From assembly GCA_030372985.1 (NCBI GenBank), contig JAUCQB010000182.1, positions 1 through 44,253 on the forward strand: DNA of 44,253 nt, in the 5' to 3' direction. This DNA comes from Phycisphaerae bacterium. GTDB taxonomy: Bacteria > Planctomycetota > Phycisphaerae > UBA1845 > PWPN01. A model generated the notes under the pieces. It was not told the origin of the DNA, did not search any database, and worked only from the letters and a program-made list of their open reading frames with translations. The position numbers were made by a program, and so were the translations under genes. Positions 16,720 through 25,151 of this stretch are shown piece after piece; the stretch's first letter is position 1, and every line of letters begins with the position of its first letter.

Positions 16720-17031
16720 TTTCAGGACGTAGACGGCGCGACCCGGCATAACAACTCACAGGCCCGAGCCGAGCCATGAAGTGCAGAATGAAGGAAATCG
16801 GTCGGACCGATCCATCCGGAAAGAAGCGAGCACGCAGTAACAAGCAGACCGATAATCACGCCCCCTTGGCTCGCAATGCCGGGTTGCGGCACGCGGGAAA
16901 AACGATGAACGTCAAAAAAGTTGATCGGAAAACGCAAAAAGACACCAAATGGATGTTGCGTTTGTCCGATACATATATTAGATTCCTCCGGTGACCGATT
17001 GAACAGTATTGGTACGGGGTTCCAAGCACAC
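16720..17031. other. Intergenic stretch before the amidase-like gene
   Basis: About 310 bases. A 72-codon frame at 16776-16994 has no ribosome-binding site and a composition unlike its neighbours, so it is not called. An AT-rich patch with TATATT (16974-16979) may belong to a promoter, but no matching -35 box was found at normal spacing. Confidence 0.4.
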
Positions 17032-17550
17032 ATGTCCGCCGTCAGTAAACCGCGGGACCAGCACAAGCGTCTGGCAAAGATGTTAGGGTGCCTGGTCGCT
17101 TCCATGACTCTCGGGGCAGCCTTCCTCGACTGGTTCCAGCCGAACCAGTCTGATTCGGAAACCCCCCGCCGGCAACTGATCGCCCAGATTCGCGACGCCA
17201 TACATCCAACGGCCGAAGGGGCCATCCCCGCGGAGAAGTGGCAGGTGATCCGGGCCGTGGCGGCCCTGCCCGGGGACGGCGCTCGTGTCCATTTTGTCGT
17301 GGACCGCAACGGAGACTGGATCGCTACTCCGTTCTGGCAGGATCAGAGAATGCTCGGAGAAGCGGGCGTGATCCGCATCGGGCTTCTGACCGAAGGGAAG
17401 TCGGGTGAAGTCACGATATCCCAATGGAAAGCCGCCTGTCAGCTACGCAGCAACCTCCAGGAGATGTACAAGATCACCCTTGAGCGTTTCATCCCAAGCC
17501 CGAGCCTGCGATTGCCCTCGGAAGCTGGGAACGCAAGCGTGGCGCGATAA
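17032..17550 (+). CDS. Membrane-anchored or exported protein, degenerate amidase (PGRP-like) fold suspected
   Basis: 172 residues from ATG 17032; longer in-frame starts exist upstream but read through low-quality sequence. Residues about 14-32 (MLGCLVASMTLGAAFLDWF) form one hydrophobic segment, a signal anchor. The rest contains KWQVIRAVAALPGDGARVHF, VVDRNGDWIATPFWQDQ, IRIGLLTEGKSG and ISQWKAACQLRSNLQEMYKI. The order resembles N-acetylmuramoyl-alanine amidase/PGRP proteins (HFVI, then IGL, then a helical end), but the first zinc-ligand motif (VIHHS-like) reads IRAVAAL. It would then be a non-catalytic relative. This is a tentative reading; it may be an unrelated hypothetical. A strong terminator follows. 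Confidence 0.5.
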   Translation: MSAVSKPRDQHKRLAKMLGCLVASMTLGAAFLDWFQPNQSDSETPRRQLIAQIRDAIHPTAEGAIPAEKWQVIRAVAALPGDGARVHFVVDRNGDWIATPFWQDQRMLGEAGVIRIGLLTEGKSGEVTISQWKAACQLRSNLQEMYKITLERFIPSPSLRLPSEAGNASVAR

Positions 17551-17578
17551 CCTTCGTTCTTTCTCTCGCCCAAGCAAG

Positions 17579-17614
17579 ACGCCTTCCGGACAAACGGTCC
17601 GGCAAGGCGTTTTC
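17579..17614 (+). terminator. Rho-independent terminator
   Basis: A GC-rich hairpin with arms ACGCCTTCCGGAC and GTCCGGCAAGGCGT (one bulged base), loop AAACG, is followed directly by TTTT. It lies 28 bases after the amidase-like gene and separates it from the kinase operon. Confidence 0.85.
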
Positions 17615-17905
17615 CGTCTGTGGCGATAATCCGACATCTGCTAACAACCAGTAACAGTCTCGCCGATATATGAACCTGCGCCGTGTCCGGAGACAACCGG
17701 GTGATACACAGACGTGGCCCACGGTCAACGACCATCATGGGGGGCTGGAGTCCATCGGTGCTGCCAACCACACCGTCGTTTTGCCCCGTTGACGGTCAGT
17801 AAGCTGCGTACTTACAATAGGTCCGGAAGGGCAGGCTTCCATCGAATCGGTCTCTTCGCCCCGCGCAGTATGTGACCATTGCGCTTTGTGTTAGGGGATT
17901 GTTAG
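17615..17905. other. Leader region of the kinase/phosphatase operon
   Basis: About 290 bases with no gene called. It contains the promoter at 17789-17818 and a leader of about 80 bases before the GTG start of the kinase. Confidence 0.5.
17789..17818 (+). promoter_or_regulatory. Sigma70-type promoter of the kinase/phosphatase operon
   Basis: TTGACG (17789-17794) and TACAAT (17813-17818) are each one mismatch from consensus and spaced by 18 bases. Transcription would start near 17825. Confidence 0.6.
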
Positions 17906-18814
17906 GTGAGCTTTCTGGTGCCTGGCTACGTCGTTCACGAGCGTCTCGGCACCGGTGCGCGGGCGACCATTTGGCTGGTCGCGAACCAGCACACCAACGA
18001 GCTCTTCGCCCTCAAGCGAGTGACCCGCCGGACCACCGATGACAACCGCTATCTCAATCAGGCCAGGAATGATTTTCGCATATCGTCCATGCTGGACAAC
18101 CCCTACCTGCGTCGGAGCTTCGAGCTCCGGCGGATCAGGCGGCTGTTCCAGTTGCGTGAACTGCACATTGTCATGGAATATGTCGATGGCCGGACTTTGG
18201 AGGAGATCGGGCCGCTCGGTACACACGGGTTGGTCGGAATCTTCACCAAGGTGGCCAAGGGGCTGCAGGCCCTGCACCAGATGGGCTATGTCCACGCCGA
18301 CATCAAGCCCAACAATATCATCCTTGACGTGAACGGGGATCCGAAGATTATCGATTTCGGCCAGAGTTGCCCGATCGGACACATCAAAAACCGCATACAA
18401 GGAACGCCTGACTACATTGCACCCGAGCAGGTCGAGCGAGGCATGCCGCTGGATCAGCGCACCGATGTCTACAACTTGGGCGCAACGCTCTATTGGGCGA
18501 TCACCGGTCAGGCCTTTCCGACCGTCATGCCGAGCAGGAAGCGTAGAGCCGGCATTGATCTCGTGGGGCCGCGAGACGCGACGATGCCGCACGAGTTGAA
18601 TCCGAATATCCCCGCCGCCCTGAGTCGTCTGGTCATGGATTGTTGCCGCCCCAACCCGAAGGATCGTCCGGCCGACATGCGAGAGGTGATTCACCGCCTC
18701 GAGCTCAGTCAGCAGATCATGAACAAGAACGAGGCGACATTGACCGGACCGGTGGTGCGGCGAAAGGATTCACTCGGACAGTTGTCCGCCTCAAACGGTA
18801 AGACGGCCAGATGA
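17906..18814 (+). CDS. Serine/threonine protein kinase (eukaryotic-like), soluble
   Basis: 302 residues from GTG 17906, after AGGGGA. Kinase subdomains are visible: glycine-rich loop LGTGARAT (14-21), ATP-binding Lys37 (LFALKRV), catalytic loop HADIKPNN (130-137, Asp132), DFG in IIDFGQ (Asp150), GTPDYIAPEQ and DVYNLGATLYWAITG. The arginine of the usual HRD is alanine (HAD), so it is a non-RD kinase and may not need activation-loop phosphorylation. There is no transmembrane helix or sensor domain, unlike PknB-type receptors; a tail of about 40 polar residues follows the domain. Its stop overlaps the start of a PPP-family phosphatase as ATGA, indicating a paired kinase/phosphatase module with coupled translation. 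Confidence 0.92.
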   Translation: MSFLVPGYVVHERLGTGARATIWLVANQHTNELFALKRVTRRTTDDNRYLNQARNDFRISSMLDNPYLRRSFELRRIRRLFQLRELHIVMEYVDGRTLEEIGPLGTHGLVGIFTKVAKGLQALHQMGYVHADIKPNNIILDVNGDPKIIDFGQSCPIGHIKNRIQGTPDYIAPEQVERGMPLDQRTDVYNLGATLYWAITGQAFPTVMPSRKRRAGIDLVGPRDATMPHELNPNIPAALSRLVMDCCRPNPKDRPADMREVIHRLELSQQIMNKNEATLTGPVVRRKDSLGQLSASNGKTAR

Positions 18815-19668
18815 CAACCGTTAGCGCCGCCATTGACACGTTCCGCCGGGCCACGGACCTCAATCTCGATGATCCGATTCGCTCCGGTTCCCTGCTCTGT
18901 CCGCCCGATTACACCCAGGTCGTTATGACCGGTGACATGCACGGGCACCGCCGCAATTTCGAGAAACTCATCAAGTACTGTCAATTGGAATGTACCCCCA
19001 CGCGGCACGTGCTGCTCCATGAACTGATCCATGAACAACCTCAGCAGGAGGGGTGCGCCGACCACTCGGTCGAGCTTCTGCTGGACGCGGCGAAGTGGAA
19101 AACCTTCTTTCCCGATCAAGTCCATTTCCTCCAGAGCAATCACGAACTGGCCCAACTCCAGAATCACGAGATCACCAAGGGCGGCCGGATGGTGACCGAC
19201 GACTTCGAGCGCGGGGTGGCGGAGGTCCTCGACTCCAACGACATCGACGAAGTGCTGAACGCCATCGACGACTTTATCGCCTCCTATCCCCTGGCAGCTC
19301 GGTCTCCCAACGGCGTGTTCTTCTCCCACTCGCTGCCGAACGTCTCGCACATGGACGAGTTTGACCCGACCCTGGTGCACGAGCCGGCCGATAACCTCGA
19401 CTTGTCGGAGGGAGGCATGGTCTACCAGATGGTCTGGGGGCGACGCCATACGCCCGCTCTCCTGGAACGCCTGGCACACGCCTTCGATGTCCAGCACTTC
19501 ATCACCGGACATCAGCCCCAGGAGTTCGGCTACGAGGTCCGCTTCGACCGCATGATCATCCTGGCCAGCGACCATAATCACGGCGTGTTTCTACCGGTAG
19601 ACTGCCGCAAGCACTACACCATCGAAGAGCTGGTCCAGCGGATCCGCCCCTTCGCGGGAGTGATCTGA
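18811..19668 (+). CDS. PPP-family metallophosphoesterase (Ser/Thr phosphatase-like)
   Basis: 285-residue soluble protein. Metal-binding motif 1 is GDMHGHRRN (41-49, GDxHG). Motif 3 appears as SNHEL (109-113) in place of GNHE. The second motif, normally GDxxDRG, is replaced by HVLLHELIHEQPQQEG (67-82), so metal coordination must differ from classical PPP enzymes. Later histidines are in VFFSHSLPNVSH, ITGHQPQEFG and ASDHNHG. Coupled to the upstream kinase by ATGA, it most likely reverses that kinase's phosphorylations, which is inference from context. The fold is clear; substrate unknown. Confidence 0.87.
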   Translation: MTTVSAAIDTFRRATDLNLDDPIRSGSLLCPPDYTQVVMTGDMHGHRRNFEKLIKYCQLECTPTRHVLLHELIHEQPQQEGCADHSVELLLDAAKWKTFFPDQVHFLQSNHELAQLQNHEITKGGRMVTDDFERGVAEVLDSNDIDEVLNAIDDFIASYPLAARSPNGVFFSHSLPNVSHMDEFDPTLVHEPADNLDLSEGGMVYQMVWGRRHTPALLERLAHAFDVQHFITGHQPQEFGYEVRFDRMIILASDHNHGVFLPVDCRKHYTIEELVQRIRPFAGVI

Positions 19669-19748
19669 TCCGGTCGCTCCCCCCCTGCGGTCACCCGCAC
19701 CCCTTGCTTGCAGCCGGTCGAACGGCGCGGTCAAATAGATGCCGTATC

Positions 19749-20375
19749 ATGATCGATTTCTTCCTCACTGCCCTGATATCCATCCTCTTCGTGGTCGATC
19801 CACCCGGGGCGATACCGACCTACCTGGTCATCAGCGCCAATCAGAATCCCGAGCAGCGCCGTCGCACGGCCCTGCGAGCCAGCATCGTGGCAACGCTGAC
19901 CCTGGCGGCATTCGCCGGAGGCGGGCAATTCATCTTCCACTATCTCGGCCTGACGCTGCCGGCGTTCCAGATCGCCGGCGGGCTGATACTCTTCCTGGTG
20001 GCTCTCGACATGATCCGCGCTCAACGCCCCACCCAGGAGGAGCCGGGAGAAGTCAGTGAAGGACTGGCCAAGCAGGACGTCGCCGTCACGCCCTTGGCGA
20101 TTCCGATGCTCGCGGGACCGGCCGCGATGGCCAGCGTTTCCGTCCAGATCTACCGCGCCGACTCCCCTACCAGAACGCTGGTGGTATTCGTTGCCATTGC
20201 CATTACCGGCACGGTCAGCTATATCACGCTGCGGCTGGCCGATCTCCTTTACAGGGGCCTCGGCCGAACCGGGATCCACATCTTCAGCCGAATCCTCGGC
20301 CTTATCCTCGCCGGCGTCTCCGTTCAGTTCGTTCTGGACGGTCTGCGAGCGGGCAACTACATCAGTGCGGGATGA
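19749..20375 (+). CDS. MarC-family integral membrane protein
   Basis: 208 residues from ATG 19749. About six hydrophobic helices are seen, starting with FFLTALISILFVVDPPGAIP, the characteristic MarC N-terminus with DPPG, then FQIAGGLILFLVALDMI and a central VTPLAIPMLAGPAAM motif, ending IFSRILGLILAGVSVQFVLD. MarC proteins (once linked wrongly to multiple antibiotic resistance) have no proven transport function. It follows the phosphatase by 80 bases; no terminator separates them, so cotranscription is possible. Confidence 0.88.
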   Translation: MIDFFLTALISILFVVDPPGAIPTYLVISANQNPEQRRRTALRASIVATLTLAAFAGGGQFIFHYLGLTLPAFQIAGGLILFLVALDMIRAQRPTQEEPGEVSEGLAKQDVAVTPLAIPMLAGPAAMASVSVQIYRADSPTRTLVVFVAIAITGTVSYITLRLADLLYRGLGRTGIHIFSRILGLILAGVSVQFVLDGLRAGNYISAG

Positions 20376-20379
20376 CCTG

Positions 20380-20396
20380 TCTGCCTCCGAGGCAGA
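20380..20396. terminator. Possible bidirectional terminator hairpin
   Basis: The palindrome TCTGCCTCCGAGGCAGA lies just after the marC stop, in the gap between convergent marC and elbB. It has no T-run on either side, so termination is only suggested. Confidence 0.3.
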
Positions 20397-20494
20397 ACCT
20401 CGATCGACGCTCTGCGGGGCAATCTGAAGTCGTCGGGCTTGCAGGAGTCCGGGTTTAAGTCACGCGAACGGAAAGGGAGTTCTGCAATTCGACG

Positions 20495-21163
20495 CTATGA
20501 ACCTGCCAGGCGGACCACCTCCCCAACCAGCCCCTTGATTCCTTCGAACACCTCCGCTGGCCCTTTGGCAAGCATGTAGGCCGGTGTGGTCACAACCCGG
20601 TGCGACGAATCAACGACAAACGACGTGCAGACACAATCGAGGTGACGGACTCCCATCTTCTCGATCGCCGAGGCGGTCTGGGGATCGGTACCGATGGTCA
20701 CCTGGGCCGCCAGCCCTCGGTTGCCAAGAACGCGTGCCAGCGTCGCGGGGGCGATGCAGATTGCTCCGATGGGTTTGCCCGCATCGATCATCTCTCCAAC
20801 CAGGCGCTCCACCTCAGGATGCACCCTGCAGTCCGCCCCATCGACGGCAAAGGAGGACAGGTTTCTGGCCGCGCCGAAGCCGCCCGGAAAAATGAGCGCA
20901 TCGACGTCGCAGGCATGGACGCTGGCAAGGTCCTGTATCTCACCTCTCGCAATTCGGGCCGATTCGACCAGAACGTTGCGTCGTTCACCCGGGGCAGGGT
21001 TGCGGGTCAAGTGATTGACCACGACCGGCTGCTCCAGGTTGGGGGCACAGCAGAGGTACCTGGCCCCGGCCTGATCGATGGCCAGCAGAGTCAGCACCGC
21101 CTCGTGGATCTCCGACCCGTCAAAAACACCGCACCCCGACAGACAGACCGCCACCTTCGCCAT
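20495..21163 (-). CDS. elbB: ElbB-type glyoxalase (DJ-1/PfpI superfamily)
   Basis: 222 residues from ATG 21163 with AAAGGAG 7 bases upstream. The start KVAVCLSGCGVFDGSEIHEA and FPGGFGAARNLSSFA are typical of ElbB (also called the isoprenoid biosynthesis glyoxalase). The nucleophile elbow is GAICIAPA with Cys136; an acidic partner is in GSEIHE. DJ-1-like enzymes of this class have glyoxalase III activity on methylglyoxal or glyoxal; the old name reflects an effect on isoprenoid pathways in E. coli. It lies 84 bases downstream of prfB and may be read from the same promoter. Confidence 0.92.
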   Translation of the reverse strand: MAKVAVCLSGCGVFDGSEIHEAVLTLLAIDQAGARYLCCAPNLEQPVVVNHLTRNPAPGERRNVLVESARIARGEIQDLASVHACDVDALIFPGGFGAARNLSSFAVDGADCRVHPEVERLVGEMIDAGKPIGAICIAPATLARVLGNRGLAAQVTIGTDPQTASAIEKMGVRHLDCVCTSFVVDSSHRVVTTPAYMLAKGPAEVFEGIKGLVGEVVRLAGS

Positions 21164-21247
21164 GATCTCGCTCCTTTACGCCGGGCTCCGCCGCCCGAAA
21201 AGGTCAAGACGCCTTTCGACGACCGACGACTGAGAACTGAGTACGGA

Positions 21248-22358
21248 TTACTTCTTTGTACTGGCTCGCCGCCGAAGCTCGGCTTCGATGAACATCTGCA
21301 GATCGCCGTCCAGAACCCGTTCCACGTTGCCCGTCTCGACGCCGTTGCGATGATCCTTGACCCGGCGGTCGTCCAGCACGTAACTTCGGATCTGGTTGCC
21401 CCAGGCGACTTCGCCTTTGTCGCCATAGAGGCTCTGTATTTCCTGGTCGCGCTCGGCCTGTTTGAGGGTCTCGATCTTGGCCTGCAATATCGAGAACGCC
21501 ATTCGCTTGTTCTGCTGCTGGCTGCGCTCGTTGACACATTCGACGACGACACCCGTCGGGATATGCCGCACGCGAACCGCCGTCGCCACCTTGTTGACGT
21601 TCTGGCCGCCGGCGCCGCTGGCCCGCCGGAAGTAGACAACGTCCAGCTCTTCTTCCTTCAGATCGACGTCGAGGTCCTCGAGGACCGGCAGCACGTCGAC
21701 GGCCGCAAAGCTCGTGTGGCGTCGCTTGTTGGCATCAAAGGGACTGATCCGCACCAGGCGATGGACACCCCGCTCGCACGAGAGGTAGCCCATGGCATAG
21801 TAGCCGGCGACCTTGAGGGTGATACTGCGGATGCCGGCCTCTTCGCCGTCGGTCCGGGCGAGTTCCTCGACCTTGTAGTCGTTGTTCTCGAAGTAGCGAA
21901 GATACATCCGCAGCAGCATCTCGGCCCAATCGCAGGCCTCGGTGCCGCCGGCCCCGGCCTGGATGCTGAAAAAGCAATCGCGGGCGTCATTCTTGCCGGA
22001 CAGCAGGGCCATCAGCTCGACACGCTCAAGCTGCTGCTGGACTGCGTACAGCTCCTTGTCCAGTTCCTCAAAAGAGGCGGCGTCGTTGGCCTCTTTGGCC
22101 AGTTCGAGCAGCGCCTCGGCATCTTCGACCTTGGCCAGCAAGGCTTGCACCGGCTCGACCAGCCCCTTGAGGGCCTTCAGTTCGCCGACCACCTCGCGTG
22201 CCCGCTCCGGGACGTCCCAGAAGCCGGGCTTGGCCATTTTCTCGTCAAGCTCGGAAAGCCGTCTGATCTTGCCCGGCAAGTCAAAGAGAATCCCGGATCG
22301 TGATGACACGGGTGGACAGGTCCTTCAAGGTTCCCGTGGGGTCTTCGTAGCGCATCAT
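21248..22358 (-). CDS. prfB: Peptide chain release factor 2, with programmed +1 frameshift
   Basis: RF2 releases finished proteins at UGA and UAA codons. The full product is read in two frames: 25 codons from ATG 22358 (MMRYEDPTGTLKDLST, then RVITIRDSL), an in-frame TGA at 22283-22281, then a +1 shift at CTTTGAC into the long frame beginning DLPGKIRRLSELDEKM. The joined product is about 369 residues. Signature motifs are GGQ in ASGAGGQNVNKV, the stop-recognition tripeptide SPF in RISPFDANKRRH, and QAGAGGTEACDWAEML. A GTG start at 22309 gives a 353-residue frame but would lack the conserved N-terminus. The leader ATG follows AGAGGA. The second ATG at 22355 is equally possible. Confidence 0.95.
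22280..22286 (-). promoter_or_regulatory. prfB: Programmed +1 frameshift site of prfB
   Basis: The slippery site CTT TGA C is at codons 25-26 of the short leader frame, the same codon position as in E. coli prfB. A GGGAT stretch a few bases upstream could act as the internal Shine-Dalgarno-like stimulator, though it is weaker than the E. coli AGGGGG. The mechanism is autoregulation: low RF2 makes termination at TGA slow, allowing the shift and more RF2. Confidence 0.92.
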
Positions 22359-22397
22359 ACACATCCTCTCTGCGGCATCCAAGCCGCAACTCATGTG

Positions 22398-22426
22398 ACT
22401 ATACTCCCGGACCCGGCCGGGGACAA
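22398..22426 (-). promoter_or_regulatory. Sigma70-type promoter of prfB
   Basis: On the minus strand TTGTCC (22426-22421) and TATAGT (22403-22398) are separated by exactly 17 bases. Transcription would start near 22391, leaving a leader of about 33 bases before the prfB ATG. Confidence 0.55.
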
Positions 22427-22584
22427 CTGACGCAGAGCCGGAGCAGCCTCACGGCGTCCGACACGGAGTAGGCACAACGGGACAACCCCTGGTACAATGG
22501 CCCCGCGCGGCCCGGCTAAGTAGCTGGGCCAGATCAGCCGGGAAACACTGGACAGGAGCCCTTCCCCGGAGACGATCGAGGTCC

Positions 22585-24564
22585 ATGCCGCCAGAGCACA
22601 CCCACGAGGTCGCGTCCTCCCAACCGGAGTCGAACACGGTGGAACGTTCCCTTCCCAAGGATGCTCAGCCTGCGGGGCAACGGCTCGGGCGGGCGTCACT
22701 GGCCGCTCTGTCCCTCGGGGCGCTGGGCGTGGTATATGGCGACATCGGCACCTCGCCTCTCTACGCACTGAGGGAGTGTTTCCACCCCCTGTTTGGGGTG
22801 CAGGCTGAGCCGCGGAATGTCTTCGGGCTGCTGTCTCTGTTCTTCTGGTCGCTGACTCTTGTGGTGGTGGTCAAGTACATCGGGTTCGTGCTGCGGGCGG
22901 ACAACCGGGGCGAAGGCGGCATCCTGTCGCTCATGTCATTGGCAGTACCGCAGAGTACTCGTCCTTCAAGCCTCTGGTCCAAAGCGGGGATCGCCATTGC
23001 CCTGGGACTATTCGGCTCGGCTCTCCTGTTCGCCGATGGGATGATCACGCCGGCCATTTCGGTCCTCAGCGCGATTGAAGGGCTGGGCGTCTCCACCCCG
23101 GCACTCAAACCGTTCATTGTGCCGATCACGCTGGTCATCCTCGTCGCGTTGTTCATGGTCCAGAAACGCGGAACCGGCTTCGTGGGAGCGATGTTCGGTC
23201 CGGTGATGCTGGTGTGGTTCGCGACCATCGCAATTCTGGGACTGCGGTGGATCGTACAGGAACCCCTGGTACTGACGGCCGTCAACCCCTGGTATGCCAT
23301 CCGCCATCTCATCGAGCATGGTCGGCACGGCTTCCTCGTGCTCGGAGCCGTGGTGCTGTGCATCACGGGAACCGAGGCGTTATACGCGGATCTGGGCCAT
23401 TTCGGGAGAAAACCGATTCGGCTGACCTGGTACGTCGTGGTTTTCCCCGCCCTGCTGCTGAACTACTTCGGCCAGGGGGCGGTGGTGATCCACACGCAGG
23501 GAGCTGCGAAGGACAACCCGTTTTACGCAATGGCCATGGGCCCCCTGCACTACCCGCTCGTCGGCATCGCCACGGCGGCGACAGTGATCGCCTCGCAAGC
23601 CCTGATCTCGGGCGCGTTCTCCCTCGCTCGACAGGCGGTGCAACTCGGTTACTGTCCCCGATTGACCGTGGTTCACACGTCGAGTCGCACCATCGGACAG
23701 ATCTATGTCCCCGAGATCAACGGCGCGTTGATGGTCGCCTGCTGCGGACTGGTGCTCGCCTTCGGGTCGTCGTCGCGGCTCGCGGCGGCATACGGCGTCG
23801 CAGTCGTCGGTACGATGACCATCACATCGATGCTCTTCTTCCTGATGGCTCACCGGCATTGGGGATGGAGCCTCCTCAAGGCGGGCGGGCTGGCAGGGGC
23901 ATTCCTGGTCATCGATCTGACCTTCCTCGCGCCCAACCTGGCCAAGCTTTTCCACGGAGGGTGGTTCCCGCTTTTCTTTGCCGCGGGAGTCTTCGGCCTC
24001 ATGACCACGTGGAAACGCGGGCGATCGCTGCTGGGGGCATCCCTGGCCAAGGCCCGGCTGCCGCTGAACATCTTCCTGCAGAATCTGGCCAGCGGAACAC
24101 AGGTGGTACGCGTACCGGGAACGGCCGTGTTCATGACCTCCGATCCGACCGGCACGCCGGTCGTGCTGATGCACCATGTTAAACACAACAAGGTGCTGCA
24201 CGAGCGGGTCATCCTGCTGAGCGTCTCCACGAAAGAGCTGCCGACGGTACCTGCGTCCGAGCGGGTACATGTGCAGGACCTTGGTCAGGGGTTCTTCCAG
24301 ATCAGAGCCTCGTACGGATACATGCAAACGCCGACCGTGGCCGACATCTTCAAGTGTTGTGAATCAGCGGGGCTGAAGGCGGACCCCACACAGGTGAGCT
24401 TCTATCTCGGCAAGGAAACGCTGATCACCACCCGCAAGCCGGGCATGTCACAGTGGCGCAAGACCTTGTTCTCGTTGATGTCACGAAACGCCATTTCCGC
24501 GGTGGCCTACTTTGACATTCCGCCCAATCGCGTCGTGGAACTGGGCACGCAAATCGAGTTGTGA
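22585..24564 (+). CDS. kup: Kup-family potassium uptake protein
   Basis: 659-residue proton-coupled K+ transporter of the inner membrane. The signature is GALGVVYGDIGTSPLYALRE near residue 50, followed by about 12 hydrophobic helices (for example LFFWSLTLVVVVKYIGFVL, LGLFGSALLFADGMITPAIS, GTEALYADLGHFG, YFGQGAV). The last roughly 150 residues form the hydrophilic cytoplasmic tail usual in Kup (GTAVFMTSDPTGTPVVLMHH, HVKHNKVLHERVILL). The length fits the family (620-680). Start ATG 22585 is chosen because the N-terminal 40 residues are polar and precede the first helix. It is divergent from prfB, with about 225 bases between. Confidence 0.95.
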   Translation: MPPEHTHEVASSQPESNTVERSLPKDAQPAGQRLGRASLAALSLGALGVVYGDIGTSPLYALRECFHPLFGVQAEPRNVFGLLSLFFWSLTLVVVVKYIGFVLRADNRGEGGILSLMSLAVPQSTRPSSLWSKAGIAIALGLFGSALLFADGMITPAISVLSAIEGLGVSTPALKPFIVPITLVILVALFMVQKRGTGFVGAMFGPVMLVWFATIAILGLRWIVQEPLVLTAVNPWYAIRHLIEHGRHGFLVLGAVVLCITGTEALYADLGHFGRKPIRLTWYVVVFPALLLNYFGQGAVVIHTQGAAKDNPFYAMAMGPLHYPLVGIATAATVIASQALISGAFSLARQAVQLGYCPRLTVVHTSSRTIGQIYVPEINGALMVACCGLVLAFGSSSRLAAAYGVAVVGTMTITSMLFFLMAHRHWGWSLLKAGGLAGAFLVIDLTFLAPNLAKLFHGGWFPLFFAAGVFGLMTTWKRGRSLLGASLAKARLPLNIFLQNLASGTQVVRVPGTAVFMTSDPTGTPVVLMHHVKHNKVLHERVILLSVSTKELPTVPASERVHVQDLGQGFFQIRASYGYMQTPTVADIFKCCESAGLKADPTQVSFYLGKETLITTRKPGMSQWRKTLFSLMSRNAISAVAYFDIPPNRVVELGTQIEL

Positions 24565-24625
24565 CCTGCGGGCGACAGCGCGTGGCCGTGAGGGCCGACG
24601 TCGCGGTCATATCTCGCAGAGCCGA

Positions 24626-25030
24626 TCAGTAGAATCGGTATTTGATGAGGAAGAATGAGAAACTGCGGGCATCCATCTTGCCTTCCCGCACACCGGCCAC
24701 CGAGCGGTCCGGGCGGAAGATCACAAAAGTGGGCACCGTCCGCACGTTCAGCTCCTTGGCAAGTTTGTTGTGGATCAGGTAGTCGATCCGAACACGCACA
24801 AAGGAGTTCAGAGCGTTCTGAACTTGCGGATCGGAAAACACCTCCTCGTCCATCTCCATGCAATCCGGGCTCATCGCGGAGCTGAACATCACCAGAGCGG
24901 GCCGCCTCTCACTTGCCGCCCTCGACAAGCCCGCCTCAAAGCTGGTTTCCCAGCCCGCGGGTCCGCACCCGACGGCCGCAACCGCCAGGAGGATCGCAAT
25001 GGCCAACCATGTCCCTTTGAGCGCTGTCAT
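24626..25030 (-). CDS. Thioredoxin-fold lipoprotein with single active-site cysteine
   Basis: 134 residues from ATG 25030; the frame extends upstream to 25273, but that part overlaps the PHP gene and is poor in protein-like sequence. Residues 1-22 are a lipoprotein signal with lipobox AVGC (Cys22). A thioredoxin-like domain follows: RPALVMFSSAMSPDCMEMDE, VFSDPQVQNALNSFVRVRID and the cis-proline motif RTVPTFVIF. The CxxC pair is SPDC (Ser54, Cys57), so only the second Cys remains; dithiol oxidoreductase activity is unlikely, and a monothiol or chaperone-like role is possible. It would be anchored in the envelope. It follows the PHP gene by 121 bases and may be cotranscribed. Confidence 0.8.
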   Translation of the reverse strand: MTALKGTWLAIAILLAVAAVGCGPAGWETSFEAGLSRAASERRPALVMFSSAMSPDCMEMDEEVFSDPQVQNALNSFVRVRIDYLIHNKLAKELNVRTVPTFVIFRPDRSVAGVREGKMDARSFSFFLIKYRFY

Positions 25031-25151
25031 AGCCTGTTCCCGGCATGTCGCAACACGAACCGAATCGTCCTGTCCGGGCATTCTGCCACATTGCCCGGCC
25101 GATGCAAGTCCCAGGGTACCGAGCACGCCCGTCTGGTGCCGGCGGCCGCTG

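Noticed and set aside
16776..16994. 72-codon frame between the YdjY and amidase-like genes
   Set aside because: No ribosome-binding site, Lys/Arg-heavy composition unlike neighbours and no hydrophobic core or motif.
22310..22358. In-frame TGA near the start of prfB read as a nonsense mutation
   Set aside because: The site CTTTGAC at codons 25-26 is the standard programmed frameshift of prfB, and the protein on both sides matches RF2.
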